DNA from: SCGC-AAA252-I15 sp043822165
Lineage (GTDB): Archaea; Altiarchaeota; Altiarchaeia; IMC4; SCGC-AAA252-I15
Assembly: GCA_043822165.1 (NCBI GenBank)
Contig: JBDRCA010000163.1
Span: forward strand, 1 to 33,322
Direction: 5' to 3'
DNA: 33,322 nucleotides
This document shows, in pieces, positions 6,149-14,105 of the stretch. Each line of letters opens with the position of its first letter. Within the stretch, counting starts at the first letter, position 1. Below the pieces are notes generated by a model. The model had not been told where the DNA came from and ran no database searches. It saw only the letters and a program-made list of their open reading frames with translations. The position numbers and the translations under genes were made by a program.

Positions 6149-6873
6149 TAACCGTAATCGCCATAGACGCGCTCGAATACTTGCTCGTCGAAGAATACGG
6201 CAACAAAAACCTCAAACAAGCATCATACGGCAAAACAGACATAACAGAGTTCAGGGAGCCACGAACAATGGTCCTGTGGAGCTCGTTTATGACAGGCGCA
6301 AACAAGGAAAAAGAAGTGCTAGCTAAAGGCGACAAGGAAATGTGGAACATTCGTTGGCCAATAGAAGATACTTTTTTCTCTGGATTCGAGAACCCGAAGA
6401 TAATAGATTTGCCGGGATTAAACTACGACACTAAAGTACACGACAAATCAAGAAGGCTTCTAAAGGAATTCTTCGACGCAGAAGAAGCCGGAGAAAAAGA
6501 GAAAAAAAGAAAAGAATATAATGAAGACGCATTCAGGCACCACCGAAACGTCAAGAAAGAATTCCTCGCCTCTTTAACCGGAGACTACGACTTCCTGCTG
6601 GGCTACTTCTGCCTAACAGACGTAGTCGGCCACCTAAACTTCGGAAACAAGACCATGATGAAACTCATACACCAAGACCTTGACGAAACAGCCGGAAAAA
6701 CAACGGAAAAATCAGACAAAACCATAATACTCTCAGACCACGGCATGAAAGCAATCGGAGCATTCGGAGACCACAGCAAATACGGATACTGGAGTACAAG
6801 CTGGAAACAAAACCTGAAAAAACCGAAGATAACAGACTTCAAGGAAATAATACTCAAACTAAAGAACCAATAA
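6145..6873 (+). CDS. alkaline-phosphatase-superfamily hydrolase (sulfatase/phosphodiesterase-like)
   Basis: A 242-residue protein with the metal sites of the alkaline phosphatase superfamily in order: Asp8 (AIDALEY), a probable Thr41 nucleophile in PRTMVLWSSFMTG, Asp159/His163 (DVVGH), Asp198/His199 (SDHG) and His210 (GDHSKYG). It is closest to the type I phosphodiesterase/nucleotide pyrophosphatase branch, but compact. The substrate could be a nucleotide, a nucleotide-sugar or a sulfate ester. Start GTG at 6145 overlaps the cysN stop by 4 bases and has a good GGAGG site at 6133-6137. Co-translation with CysN suggests a role in handling APS or sulfated sugar, which is inference. Its 3' end overlaps the convergent aminotransferase by 20 bases. 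Confidence 0.75.
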   Translation: MITVIAIDALEYLLVEEYGNKNLKQASYGKTDITEFREPRTMVLWSSFMTGANKEKEVLAKGDKEMWNIRWPIEDTFFSGFENPKIIDLPGLNYDTKVHDKSRRLLKEFFDAEEAGEKEKKRKEYNEDAFRHHRNVKKEFLASLTGDYDFLLGYFCLTDVVGHLNFGNKTMMKLIHQDLDETAGKTTEKSDKTIILSDHGMKAIGAFGDHSKYGYWSTSWKQNLKKPKITDFKEIILKLKNQ

Positions 6874-7969
6874 CCTCCTCAACAGACTCGCAAACCGTAT
6901 TGACCTGTTTATCAGTCAAGGCAAGCCCGCTAGGAAGATAAAAACCATACCTGGAGATGTGCTCCGTAACAGGATAGGATTCACCGTCAAACAAACCCAA
7001 ATCTCGAAGGCACGGTTGCTGGTGGAGGCCTATGAAGAAGGAGCGCGTTCCAACTCCTTTCTCTTTGAGGAGGTTCATCATCTCTTCTGCGGTGACGCCG
7101 AGTTTCTCGTCCAGTTCCACGGTATACATCCAGTAGACGTTTTTAGCCCATTTTTTCTCTACCGGCAGTTTTAATCCGTCAATCCTTGAAAGACGCTTAG
7201 TGTACTCTGCAGCGTTTTTTCTTTTCATCTCTATGAACTTGTCAATGCATTCAAGCTGCGCCAACCCGACCGCAGCCTGCAGGTTAGTCATCCTGAAGTT
7301 GTAGCCCAATTCTTTATGTAAGAATCTTTTCTCCGGGTTGTGGGCGAGATTCCTGTAAGAGCGCGCACGTTCGGCGGCTTCACAGTCGTTTGTCACTACC
7401 ATCCCTCCTTCCCCTGTCGTTACTATCTTATTCGCGTAAAAGCTGAATGAGCCAACATCCCCGATTCCTCCACAGCGTTTGCCCTTGTACTCTGCCCCGT
7501 GCACTTCTGCGGCATCCTCAACGACCTTCAAGCCATGATTTCGCGCAACCTTAAGTAGTGGGTCCATGTTTACAGGGTGTCCGTACATGTGAACAGGCAT
7601 GACAGCCTTCGTCTTCTCGGTTATTTTACCTTCGACTTGGGAGACGTCCATGTTGTATGTTTCAGATTCTACGTCAACGAGCACGGGCGTTGCGCCAACA
7701 CGCAGTGCCGCCAGCGCACAAGAGATTATCGTAAAAGACGGCATAATGACTTCATCATCTCTTGTGACTCCAGCAGCCGCCAGAGAAACCTCGAGTGCCG
7801 CCGTTCCGTTGCAGACTGCTACACCATGTTCGCACCCTACGTAGTGTGCGAATTCATCCTCGAATTTTTTTACGAACGGACCCTCAGAGGAAATCCAACC
7901 AGTATCTATGCACTCGATTAAATACTTTTTCTCGTTCCCGCAAAACAAAGGCTCATTTACCGGAATCAT
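6854..7969 (-). CDS. DegT/DnrJ/EryC1 sugar aminotransferase
   Basis: A 371-residue PLP-dependent sugar aminotransferase. Family marks are MIPVNEPLFCGNEKKYL at the start, the Gly/Thr patch CNGTAALE, DAAEVHGAEYKGK, and the PLP lysine at 181 in FYANKIVTTGEGGM. Such enzymes add an amino group to a keto-sugar nucleotide. The IPVNEP start resembles perosamine synthetase-like members, which act at C4. I start at ATG 7969; a GTG 12 bases upstream lies inside the cupin gene and lacks a suitable site, while AAGGAG stands 11 bases before the chosen ATG. It follows the cupin gene by 2 bases and is one of three DegT paralogues in this window. Confidence 0.85.
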   Translation of the reverse strand: MIPVNEPLFCGNEKKYLIECIDTGWISSEGPFVKKFEDEFAHYVGCEHGVAVCNGTAALEVSLAAAGVTRDDEVIMPSFTIISCALAALRVGATPVLVDVESETYNMDVSQVEGKITEKTKAVMPVHMYGHPVNMDPLLKVARNHGLKVVEDAAEVHGAEYKGKRCGGIGDVGSFSFYANKIVTTGEGGMVVTNDCEAAERARSYRNLAHNPEKRFLHKELGYNFRMTNLQAAVGLAQLECIDKFIEMKRKNAAEYTKRLSRIDGLKLPVEKKWAKNVYWMYTVELDEKLGVTAEEMMNLLKEKGVGTRSFFIGLHQQPCLRDLGLFDGESYPVTEHISRYGFYLPSGLALTDKQVNTVCESVEEVIGSLV

Positions 7970-7971
7970 AG

Positions 7972-8373
7972 TCAAAACCACTCCTTGTCGTCTACTCCGG
8001 CGTACGGTCCCTGCTTGACCTCAATGATTTCTGTTTCATCGAGGAATTCAAACCCGTGGCCGCCTGAAACCAAGATGATGACATCCCCCCTTCTTAAGAC
8101 TCTGTCGCAGACGAAAGTTTTGTCGTCATCATACAATCTAACTTTAACCTTGCCCTTCCTGACAAAAAGAACCTCCTGAGTCAACGTAATAGTCCTCTCA
8201 TTTGGTTTATGACAGTGAGCTTTGATGACATCCCCTTTATCCTGACGTATGAATCCAAGCTGTTGAGAGTAATCGTCTGGCGTGAAAAAACGCGTACCAT
8301 GGCAAGAAAAATCAGACGATATTATGATTGCGAAAGTCTTCTCCCCCTTCTTTATCTCTTCAAAGTCAGCCAT
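7972..8373 (-). CDS. cupin-domain protein of the sugar locus
   Basis: A 133-residue single-domain cupin. The barrel is visible as HCHKPNERTI, EVLFVRKGKVKVRLYDDD, GDVIILVSGGHGFEFLDETEIIEVKQGPY. Cupins in this position may be sugar isomerases, epimerases or binding proteins; no specific catalytic signature is clear. Start chosen is ATG 8373, five bases after a GAGG site; a GTG one codon upstream is also possible. It is followed by the aminotransferase gene with a 2-base gap, so the two likely act on the same sugar nucleotide. Confidence 0.65.
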   Translation of the reverse strand: MADFEEIKKGEKTFAIIISSDFSCHGTRFFTPDDYSQQLGFIRQDKGDVIKAHCHKPNERTITLTQEVLFVRKGKVKVRLYDDDKTFVCDRVLRRGDVIILVSGGHGFEFLDETEIIEVKQGPYAGVDDKEWF

Positions 8374-8401
8374 CACAACCTCAAATAATTACTACTAATT
8401 C

Positions 8402-8432
8402 AACTTAAATAGCACTATACTTTAAGTATAAA
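8402..8432. promoter_or_regulatory. divergent promoter, cupin / acetyltransferase
   Basis: This 72-base divergent gap holds AT-rich boxes for both directions: TATACTTTAAGTATA at 8416-8430, nearly palindromic and 16-30 bases before the plus-strand ATG, and CTTAAATAG at 8404-8412, about 33 bases before the cupin start on the minus strand. The near-palindrome could also bind a dimeric regulator. Confidence 0.4.
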
Positions 8433-8445
8433 CTCAACCGTTGAA

Positions 8446-9078
8446 ATGGATCAAAAGGTTTACGCGGACGTGAGGTTGGGTGTTAATCCGTGGATTGGGG
8501 AATACGTGGTTTTGGGCGTTATTCCCTCAAAGATGGAGAAACCCTCCGAGACAGTAATCGGGGATAACGCGGTCATCCGCTCCCACACCGTTATTTACGC
8601 AGGCAACAAAATCGGCGACAATTTCCAGACCGGCCACCACACTCTCATCCGGGAGAACAACGTAATCGGCGATGACGTGAGCATTGGTTCCAGCTCTGAT
8701 GTTGCATTTAACGTGAAAATCGGCGACAAAGTGCGCATCCACTCCAACGTCTTCATACCAGAATACTCTGTTCTCGAGGATGCGTGCTGGATCGGGCCGA
8801 ACACGGTTCTCACTAACGCGCTTCATCCGCAGTGTCCTGACGTGAAAGATTGTCTTAAGGGGCCGACCATTAAATCGGGCGCGAAGATTGGCGCGAACTC
8901 GACGATTCTGCCGTGCGTCGTCGTCGGCAGAAACTGTCTCGTCGGAGCCGGCTCAGTGGTCACGAAGGATGTGCCGGATGGGGCGGTCGTAGTCGGGAAT
9001 CCTGCGAAAATCGTCAAGAAAACGGCTGAAATATCCTGCCGATTCGGCAGGCGCAAAGGCCCATACTCCATAAAATGA
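8446..9078 (+). CDS. left-handed beta-helix acetyltransferase
   Basis: A 210-residue hexapeptide-repeat acyltransferase. Imperfect repeats of the form (I/V)GDxxx run from residue 32 to about 180, for example VIGDNAVI, KIGDNFQT, VIGDDVSI and KIGDKVRI, and it ends with the usual GAGSVVTKDVPDGAVVVGNPAKIV. These trimeric enzymes acetylate amino sugars of UDP- or dTDP-linked intermediates. The next gene, an aminotransferase, overlaps it by 4 bases, so the pair should install and then acetylate an amino group. The acceptor is not determined. It is only loosely similar to the shorter homologue at 13526-14059. Confidence 0.8.
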   Translation: MDQKVYADVRLGVNPWIGEYVVLGVIPSKMEKPSETVIGDNAVIRSHTVIYAGNKIGDNFQTGHHTLIRENNVIGDDVSIGSSSDVAFNVKIGDKVRIHSNVFIPEYSVLEDACWIGPNTVLTNALHPQCPDVKDCLKGPTIKSGAKIGANSTILPCVVVGRNCLVGAGSVVTKDVPDGAVVVGNPAKIVKKTAEISCRFGRRKGPYSIK

Positions 9079-10166
9079 ATGTGCCATTCGTTGACTTGAA
9101 GCGCCAGTACGAGTCGATAAGAGACGAAGTAGACACTGCGATACAAAGGATACTTGACACCACGTCATTTATCGGCGGAAAAGAGTTATCCTCCTTCGAG
9201 GAAGAATTCGCATCCTTCTGCAAGGCCCACCACACCGTTGGAGTATCATCTGGAACATCGGCGCTCCAGCTTGCGCTAATAGCCCACGGAGTAGGCGGGG
9301 GAGACGAGGTCGTGACGGTATCGCATACCTTCACAGCGACCGCAGAGGCAATAGTCAATGTTGGGGCCAGACCCGTTTTCACGGATGTCGACGAAAAGAC
9401 GGGGAACATGGACGCAGGGAAACTGGAAGATGCGATTACTGCTAAAACAAAGGTTGTTCTCCCAGTCCACCTTTACGGCCAGCCTGCGGACCTGGACCAG
9501 ATAACCGAGGTTGCCGAGGAAAAGGGTTTGGTCGTAATCGAGGACGCGGCCCAGGCGCACGCAGCGGAATACAAGGGACGAAGAATCGGTTCCGTCTCAA
9601 CCACGTGCTTTAGCTTTTACCCCGGGAAAAACCTGGGCGCATACGGGGACGCGGGAGCAGTCACCACAAACGACGAAGAAATCGCAGACAAAATTAGGAT
9701 GCTTCGCGACCACGGCAGAACCGAAAAATACGTACACGAAAAAGTCGGATTCAATGAGCGAATGGACGCGCTCCAGGCTGCGGTACTAAAAGTAAAGCTC
9801 ACTCACCTCGAAGAGTGGACTGAGGCGAGGAGAAAGAACGCGGGACTTTACGGCAGGCTTCTGCGCGATACTTGCGTTGAGGCGCCGTTTGAGGCGGATT
9901 ACGCGCGACACGTATATCATCTCTACGTCGTACAGGCTGATGACCGGGACGGACTGCGCGAGCACCTTGAGAAAGCCGGTGTTGCAACTGGGATTCATTA
10001 TCCTCTCCCTCTTCACCTACAGCCCGCTTACTCGAGTCTCGGATACGCTAAAGGAGATTTCCCGGTAACTGAGCGGCTAACGGAAAGGATTCTTTCTCTC
10101 CCAATGTTTCCCGAGCTTAAGAAAGAGGAATTAGAGTACGTGTGCGAGAAGATTGGGGAGTTCTAG
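9075..10166 (+). CDS. DegT sugar aminotransferase (WbpE-like)
   Basis: A 363-residue PLP aminotransferase of the DegT family. MNVPFVDLKRQYESIRDEVD is a typical start of the WbpE/DesV branch. SSGTSALQLAL, DAAQAHAAEYKGRRIG and the PLP lysine at 185 (SFYPGKNLGAYGD) are all in place. WbpE makes UDP-2-acetamido-3-amino-2,3-dideoxyglucuronate from the 3-keto sugar produced by a WbpB-type dehydrogenase. Its start codon overlaps the stop of the acetyltransferase gene (ATGA), giving translational coupling. The stop overlaps the convergent dehydrogenase gene by 4 bases. Confidence 0.85.
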   Translation: MNVPFVDLKRQYESIRDEVDTAIQRILDTTSFIGGKELSSFEEEFASFCKAHHTVGVSSGTSALQLALIAHGVGGGDEVVTVSHTFTATAEAIVNVGARPVFTDVDEKTGNMDAGKLEDAITAKTKVVLPVHLYGQPADLDQITEVAEEKGLVVIEDAAQAHAAEYKGRRIGSVSTTCFSFYPGKNLGAYGDAGAVTTNDEEIADKIRMLRDHGRTEKYVHEKVGFNERMDALQAAVLKVKLTHLEEWTEARRKNAGLYGRLLRDTCVEAPFEADYARHVYHLYVVQADDRDGLREHLEKAGVATGIHYPLPLHLQPAYSSLGYAKGDFPVTERLTERILSLPMFPELKKEELEYVCEKIGEF

Positions 10167-11095
10167 TTTCTCCCTATTCCGCGATAAATTATTCCAGCCG
10201 ACTTGAATTTGTCGGCGTCCAAAAAATTCCTCCCGTCAACAAAAGCCTTTACGCCGCGCTCCTTGAGCTTTACTGCGTCAAGGTTTGCGTATTCCTTGTG
10301 GGCTGTCACAAGTATTGCGCCGTCAAGGGGGCCAAGAGCGTCTAGTTGTGCTGGGTGTCCTATACCTTCAAGCTCTTTTTCAGTGTAGAGGGGGTCGTTT
10401 ATGAATACTTTTGCGCCATCTTTCTTGAGCTTTCCTGCGACCTTGAGCGCGGGGGAAAACATCTTTTCTTTAACGTTCGGCCTGAAGGCCAGTCCCAGCA
10501 CTAGAATGTTTTTGCCTGAAAGACTCCCTCCGAGAGCATCCTTTAGAAGGCTTACAGTGTACTCTGGCATTTCATCGTTTATGGCGCGGGCATCTTGCGC
10601 AAGCCTTAATTTCACTGCTTTTTTCGATGCGTCTTTCATGAGAAAGTGCGGATACACGGGGGCGCAGTGGCCTCCCACTCCCGCTCCGGGCGAGAGTATG
10701 TGGGAGTGAGGGTTCGTGTTGGAGGCATAAATCACATCGGAAACATCTATGCCTCTAGTTTGAGCGTATCTCGCGAACTCGTTTGCGAGCGCGATGTTAA
10801 CGTCCCTGTAGGTCATCCCGAAAAGTTTTACTGCTTCGGCGGTCTCACAGTCCCTGACGGCGATTACTTTCACACCCAATACTTTCTCATAGAACTTGAC
10901 GCACCTTTTCGTGGACTCCTCGTTTATTCCGCCGACAATCTTCGGTATCCCCTCAAGGTCTTTGAATATCCTCCCTGATGAAACCCGCTCCGGGCTAAAA
11001 GCAAGGTAAAAATCAATCCCTGCTTTAAGCCCCCCCCGACTCAAGCAATGGGGCGATCCGCTCTCTTGTGCCGCCGACCGGGAGAGTCGTCTCAT
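10163..11095 (-). CDS. UDP-sugar 6-dehydrogenase, C-terminal part (frameshifted gene)
   Basis: The second half of a UDP-N-acetyl-hexosamine 6-dehydrogenase (WbpA/WecC type). Homologous sequence starts near residue 21 (GGLKAGIDFYLAFSPERV); the first 20 residues are the upstream gene in the wrong frame. It includes the middle dimerisation helices (YRDVNIALANEFARYA), the catalytic Cys in GAGVGGHCAPVYP, and the C-terminal Rossmann half (LVLGLAFRPNVKE). WbpA/WecC enzymes oxidise C6 of UDP-GlcNAc or UDP-ManNAc to the uronic acid. Fused with the N-terminal part across a one-base correction it would give about 428 residues, the family's normal length. Without the correction it could only be made by re-initiation or ribosomal slippage. 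Confidence 0.75.
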   Translation of the reverse strand: MRRLSRSAAQESGSPHCLSRGGLKAGIDFYLAFSPERVSSGRIFKDLEGIPKIVGGINEESTKRCVKFYEKVLGVKVIAVRDCETAEAVKLFGMTYRDVNIALANEFARYAQTRGIDVSDVIYASNTNPHSHILSPGAGVGGHCAPVYPHFLMKDASKKAVKLRLAQDARAINDEMPEYTVSLLKDALGGSLSGKNILVLGLAFRPNVKEKMFSPALKVAGKLKKDGAKVFINDPLYTEKELEGIGHPAQLDALGPLDGAILVTAHKEYANLDAVKLKERGVKAFVDGRNFLDADKFKSAGIIYRGIGRN

Positions 11096-11450
11096 AGATT
11101 ACGAGGGTATTTTTCTTCAATCCTGCCGCGACATCCCTTGTGGCCGCATCAACTACTCTGTAATCAATGTTTTTCGCGTCGTCGACTAACAGGGGCACGA
11201 CGACTAAGACGACGTTAGCTTCAGACACTGCCTTTGACGTTTCAGTCGTTGCAGAAAGAAGTTTCTTTTCGACCAAGTCTCTGACTTTTCCTTTGAGTTC
11301 CGGCTCCTGCATGATGTGTGCAACTCCCGTATTCACGGACTCAACGACACTCGGATTAGAATCGCACCCGACAACGGGCAAACCCTTTCCCGCGACCTGG
11401 CAGGCCAAAGGCAAACCGATTTTCCCCAAACCCACAACGCATACTTTCAA
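11025..11450 (-). CDS. UDP-sugar 6-dehydrogenase, N-terminal part (frameshifted gene)
   Basis: The first half of the same gene: the NAD-binding domain with GLGKIG at residues 7-12, then the VVPLLVDDAKNIDY and YETTLPVGGTRERIAPLLESGG blocks typical of WbpA/WecC. At residues 138-140 the reading frame runs through eight Gs and hits a stop within two codons. With seven Gs the frame continues into the C-terminal part. Its start overlaps the Gfo/Idh dehydrogenase gene by 4 bases, as an intact operon member would. Whether the extra G is real, variable between cells, or a sequencing error cannot be judged here. Confidence 0.75.
   Translation of the reverse strand: MKVCVVGLGKIGLPLACQVAGKGLPVVGCDSNPSVVESVNTGVAHIMQEPELKGKVRDLVEKKLLSATTETSKAVSEANVVLVVVPLLVDDAKNIDYRVVDAATRDVAAGLKKNTLVIYETTLPVGGTRERIAPLLESGGA
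11030..11037 (-). other. eight-G homopolymer at the frameshift
   Basis: On the minus strand a run of eight Gs lies in the codons for Ser-Gly-Gly. Removing one G rejoins the two halves of the UDP-sugar dehydrogenase gene in one frame. Homopolymers of this length are prone to slippage in replication and to length errors in sequencing. Confidence 0.8.
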
Positions 11451-12448
11451 AGAGAAATCACCTTGTTTCTCTTGGAAGAATCAATCAGGGCATAGGCAAC
11501 TTTCAGGGCTTCCAAACCATCTTCACCAGAAACCCGGGGGCGTTCATCATCTCTCACACAGTCTATGAACGATGAGAGCTCAGACTTCAAAGGCTCAGTC
11601 TTTGAAATCCGCAAGTCAACCACGTTTCCGCCTGCAACGCCCATGAGTATGTCAGAGTAATCGTACCCTTCTAATCTACCCTCAACTTTCTCGTAAAAGA
11701 AGAGATCCTGCGTCAGATACTTCAAAACAAACATGCCCTCCTCTCCGACCACTGAAAGCTCCCTTATCTTCTCGGGAGTAAGCCAGTTAACATCCAAGGT
11801 GCCGACGACGTCGTTTTCGAACTTCAAGACAGCGTTCAACAAGTCCTCGTGCGTCGTATGTATCCTGCGCTCGCTTTCCGCGTAAACCCTCTTAAACTCC
11901 GCACCCACCAGGTAACGCATGATGTCGAGCTCGTGCGTCGCAAGATCAACGACCACGCCGACGTCGCGAATCCGTTCAGGGAAAGGCCCCACTCTCACGC
12001 AAGCCACCTTGAATATGCGCCCAAGCTCTCCTGCATCAAGACGCCTCTTTAACTCGACTACCGCGGGATTGAATCGTTCAACGTGTCCCACGCTGAGCTT
12101 CACTTTATTCTTTCTTGCCGCTGAAATCATCTTCTCGGCGTTTTCAACGGTGTCTGCAATAGGTTTCTCAACGAGGACGTTTACGCCACGGCCTATGCAC
12201 TCCAATGCTATCCTTGTGTGAGAGTTAGTGGGCACCACAACCGAGACGACGTCAAGGTCCTCTCCTGAGAGCATCTTCCTGTAATCGGCGTAGTGTCTGC
12301 ACCGGTATTTGTCGGAAATCCTCTTAGCCCTTTCCTCGTCTATGTCCGCGACCGCTGCAAGCTCTACCCCCTCCAGTTCAGCGTACACTCTCGCGTGGTT
12401 TTTCCCCATCGCGCCGACGCCGACGACGGCCGCCCGTATAGTCTTCAT
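11447..12448 (-). CDS. Gfo/Idh/MocA sugar dehydrogenase (WbpB-like)
   Basis: A 333-residue oxidoreductase of the Gfo/Idh/MocA family, paralogous to the gene at 1096-2046. It has VVGVGAMGKNHARVY with the Rossmann glycines near residues 10-15, VVVPTNSHT, and the EKP signature at 94-96. HVERFNPAV and DLATHELDIMRYL are also family landmarks. Placed between a WbpE-type aminotransferase and a WbpA-type dehydrogenase, it most likely oxidises C3 of UDP-GlcNAcA. It overlaps both neighbours by 4 bases, so the four-gene set is tightly coupled. Confidence 0.87.
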   Translation of the reverse strand: MKTIRAAVVGVGAMGKNHARVYAELEGVELAAVADIDEERAKRISDKYRCRHYADYRKMLSGEDLDVVSVVVPTNSHTRIALECIGRGVNVLVEKPIADTVENAEKMISAARKNKVKLSVGHVERFNPAVVELKRRLDAGELGRIFKVACVRVGPFPERIRDVGVVVDLATHELDIMRYLVGAEFKRVYAESERRIHTTHEDLLNAVLKFENDVVGTLDVNWLTPEKIRELSVVGEEGMFVLKYLTQDLFFYEKVEGRLEGYDYSDILMGVAGGNVVDLRISKTEPLKSELSSFIDCVRDDERPRVSGEDGLEALKVAYALIDSSKRNKVISL

Positions 12449-13518
12449 CGTATACTCTTTAGTGTTCCAGCGATAAAATCAAGTTCGGTCTCAGACACCT
12501 GCGGGTGTATTGGAAGAGACAATACACTCTTTGCGCAATCCTCTGTTACGGGAAGGCTTACTTTGTCAGAGTAGAGTTCCTGTTTGTGTATTGGAGTCCT
12601 GTAGTAGACTGCCGCGCCAACACTCTTTTCTTGCAGTATCTCCAATACGCGGTCTCTTCCTCTTCTGTCGACTTTTATGGTGTATTGGTGGAATACGTGC
12701 CTGCAATCCTTCTTCACGGCAGGCGTCTTAATCCAGTCTATGCCTTCAAGTTTTCCAGTAAGGTATTCTGCGTTTCTGATTCTTTTCTCGTTGAATCCTT
12801 CAAGCCTTCTGAGCTGGATAAGGCCTATGGCGGCCGCCAAATCCGTCATGCGGTAGTTGAAGCCTAAGACGTCGTGTGAGCCATCCACGCTTCTCCCATG
12901 GTTTCTAAGAGTTCTGGTATATTCTGCGATTTCCTCGTTGTCGGTCGTAATCATCCCTCCCTCACCAGTCGTCATGTTCTTGCTAGGGTAAAAGCTGAAG
13001 CAGCCGGCATCCCCCAGGGAGCCTGCCTTTTTGCCGCGGTATCCTGCTCCGTGCGCCTGGCAGGCATCCTCTATGACAGCGAGGCCGCGCTCGTCTGCAA
13101 GCTCTCTTATCTCGTCCATTTGTGCTGGGTGCCCGTACAGGTGAACCGGGATTATCGCCTTTGTTTTTCCTGTTATCTTTTCTTTGGCCTCTTTTACGTC
13201 TAGGGTGTATGTTTCTTCTTCAATGTCTGCGAAAACCGGTTTTGCCTGGCAGAATACTACGGTGTTGGCCGAGGCTACGAAGGAGAAGGAGGGGAGCACT
13301 ACTTCGTCTTTCTCCTTTACTCCTGCTGCGAGAAGCGCCAGGTGGAGAGCTGATGTTCCGGTTGATGTTGCGACAGCGTATTTTGTGCCGACGTATTTTG
13401 CGAATGCTTTCTCGAATTCAGCGACCTTTGGGCCCTCTGCTATCACTCCAGACTCGATGACTTGCGCAACGGCTTTTTTCTCTTCCTCACCCAAAAACGG
13501 TTTCGCAATCGGTATCAT
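12445..13518 (-). CDS. DegT sugar aminotransferase (WbpE-like)
   Basis: A 357-residue PLP aminotransferase, third DegT member of the window. MIPIAKPFLGEEEKKAV, STGTSALHLALLAAG, DACQAHGAGYRGKKAGSLGD and the PLP lysine at 180 (SFYPSKNMTTGEGGM) are diagnostic. It should transfer an amino group from glutamate to C3 of the keto-sugar made by the next gene in the operon. The ATG at 13518 has a good GGAG site five bases upstream, inside the 7-base gap after the acetyltransferase gene. It overlaps the WbpB-like gene by 4 bases. Confidence 0.87.
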   Translation of the reverse strand: MIPIAKPFLGEEEKKAVAQVIESGVIAEGPKVAEFEKAFAKYVGTKYAVATSTGTSALHLALLAAGVKEKDEVVLPSFSFVASANTVVFCQAKPVFADIEEETYTLDVKEAKEKITGKTKAIIPVHLYGHPAQMDEIRELADERGLAVIEDACQAHGAGYRGKKAGSLGDAGCFSFYPSKNMTTGEGGMITTDNEEIAEYTRTLRNHGRSVDGSHDVLGFNYRMTDLAAAIGLIQLRRLEGFNEKRIRNAEYLTGKLEGIDWIKTPAVKKDCRHVFHQYTIKVDRRGRDRVLEILQEKSVGAAVYYRTPIHKQELYSDKVSLPVTEDCAKSVLSLPIHPQVSETELDFIAGTLKSIR

Positions 13519-13525
13519 CTAACTC

Positions 13526-14059
13526 CTATTTGCATGAAGAACAAGATTTTTCTTTCCCGTCGATTCTTTTGCCGCACGCGCACACGCAACCCTTGATTTC
13601 GGCGGGGTTGCCGTAGACCAGCGCGTTTGCCGGCACGTCTCTCGTGACCACCGAGCCCGCCCCTATCATCGAGTTCTCGCCGACGGTTATGCCGCATAAA
13701 ATGGTGCTGTTAACGCCGATGGAAGCTCCCTTCTCCACGACTGTTTTTTCAGCCTTCTCAGGGTCCCAACTATTGGCCCTCGGATACTTGTCGTTCGTAA
13801 AGCACGTGCCTGCTCCTATGAAGACACCGTCCCCGATGGTGACTCCCCTGTACACTGACACGTAATTCTGGATCTTCACGTTGTCTCCGATAACTACTCC
13901 GTAGTCTATGTAGACGCCCTTGCCGAGTATGCAGTTTCTCCCAACACGTGCCTTCTCCCTAACCTGGGCCTGATGCCAGATCTTGGTACCCTCCCCAACG
14001 ACGGCATCGCCTGAAACATCAGCCGTCGGGTGCGCGAAAAAATTCTTTTTCATTGCCAT
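13526..14059 (-). CDS. sugar N-acetyltransferase (WbpD-like) with Cys-rich tail
   Basis: A 177-residue left-handed beta-helix acetyltransferase of the WbpD type, which acetylates the 3-amino group of UDP-GlcNAc3NA. FFAHPTADVSGDAVVGEGT, IWHQAQVREKARVG, NYVSVYRGVTIGDGVFIGAG and the late GAGSVVTRDVPANALVYGNPAEI match that family. The C terminus has five cysteines in CVCACGK...CSSCK, a small zinc-ribbon-like hook also seen in relatives. It heads the four-gene minus-strand operon. ATG 14059 is used; a second ATG at 14053 fits the promoter spacing about as well. Confidence 0.85.
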   Translation of the reverse strand: MAMKKNFFAHPTADVSGDAVVGEGTKIWHQAQVREKARVGRNCILGKGVYIDYGVVIGDNVKIQNYVSVYRGVTIGDGVFIGAGTCFTNDKYPRANSWDPEKAEKTVVEKGASIGVNSTILCGITVGENSMIGAGSVVTRDVPANALVYGNPAEIKGCVCACGKRIDGKEKSCSSCK

Positions 14060-14072
14060 AATTTATGCGAAT

Positions 14073-14081
14073 TAATATAAG
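14073..14081. promoter_or_regulatory. shared divergent TATA-like box
   Basis: TAATATAAG lies roughly 20 bases before the acetyltransferase ATG on one side and 29 bases before the flippase ATG on the other. It is near-symmetric, so one element could serve both directions. A second AT stretch, AGTATATAG at 14091-14099, lies closer to the flippase start. Confidence 0.4.
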
Positions 14082-14105
14082 AAACCAGACAGTATATAGC
14101 TTACC

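Noticed and set aside
13860..14059. Cys-rich tail and hexapeptide repeats as a novel fusion
   Set aside because: A small Cys hook after the beta-helix is known in WbpD-like acetyltransferases, so nothing new is claimed.
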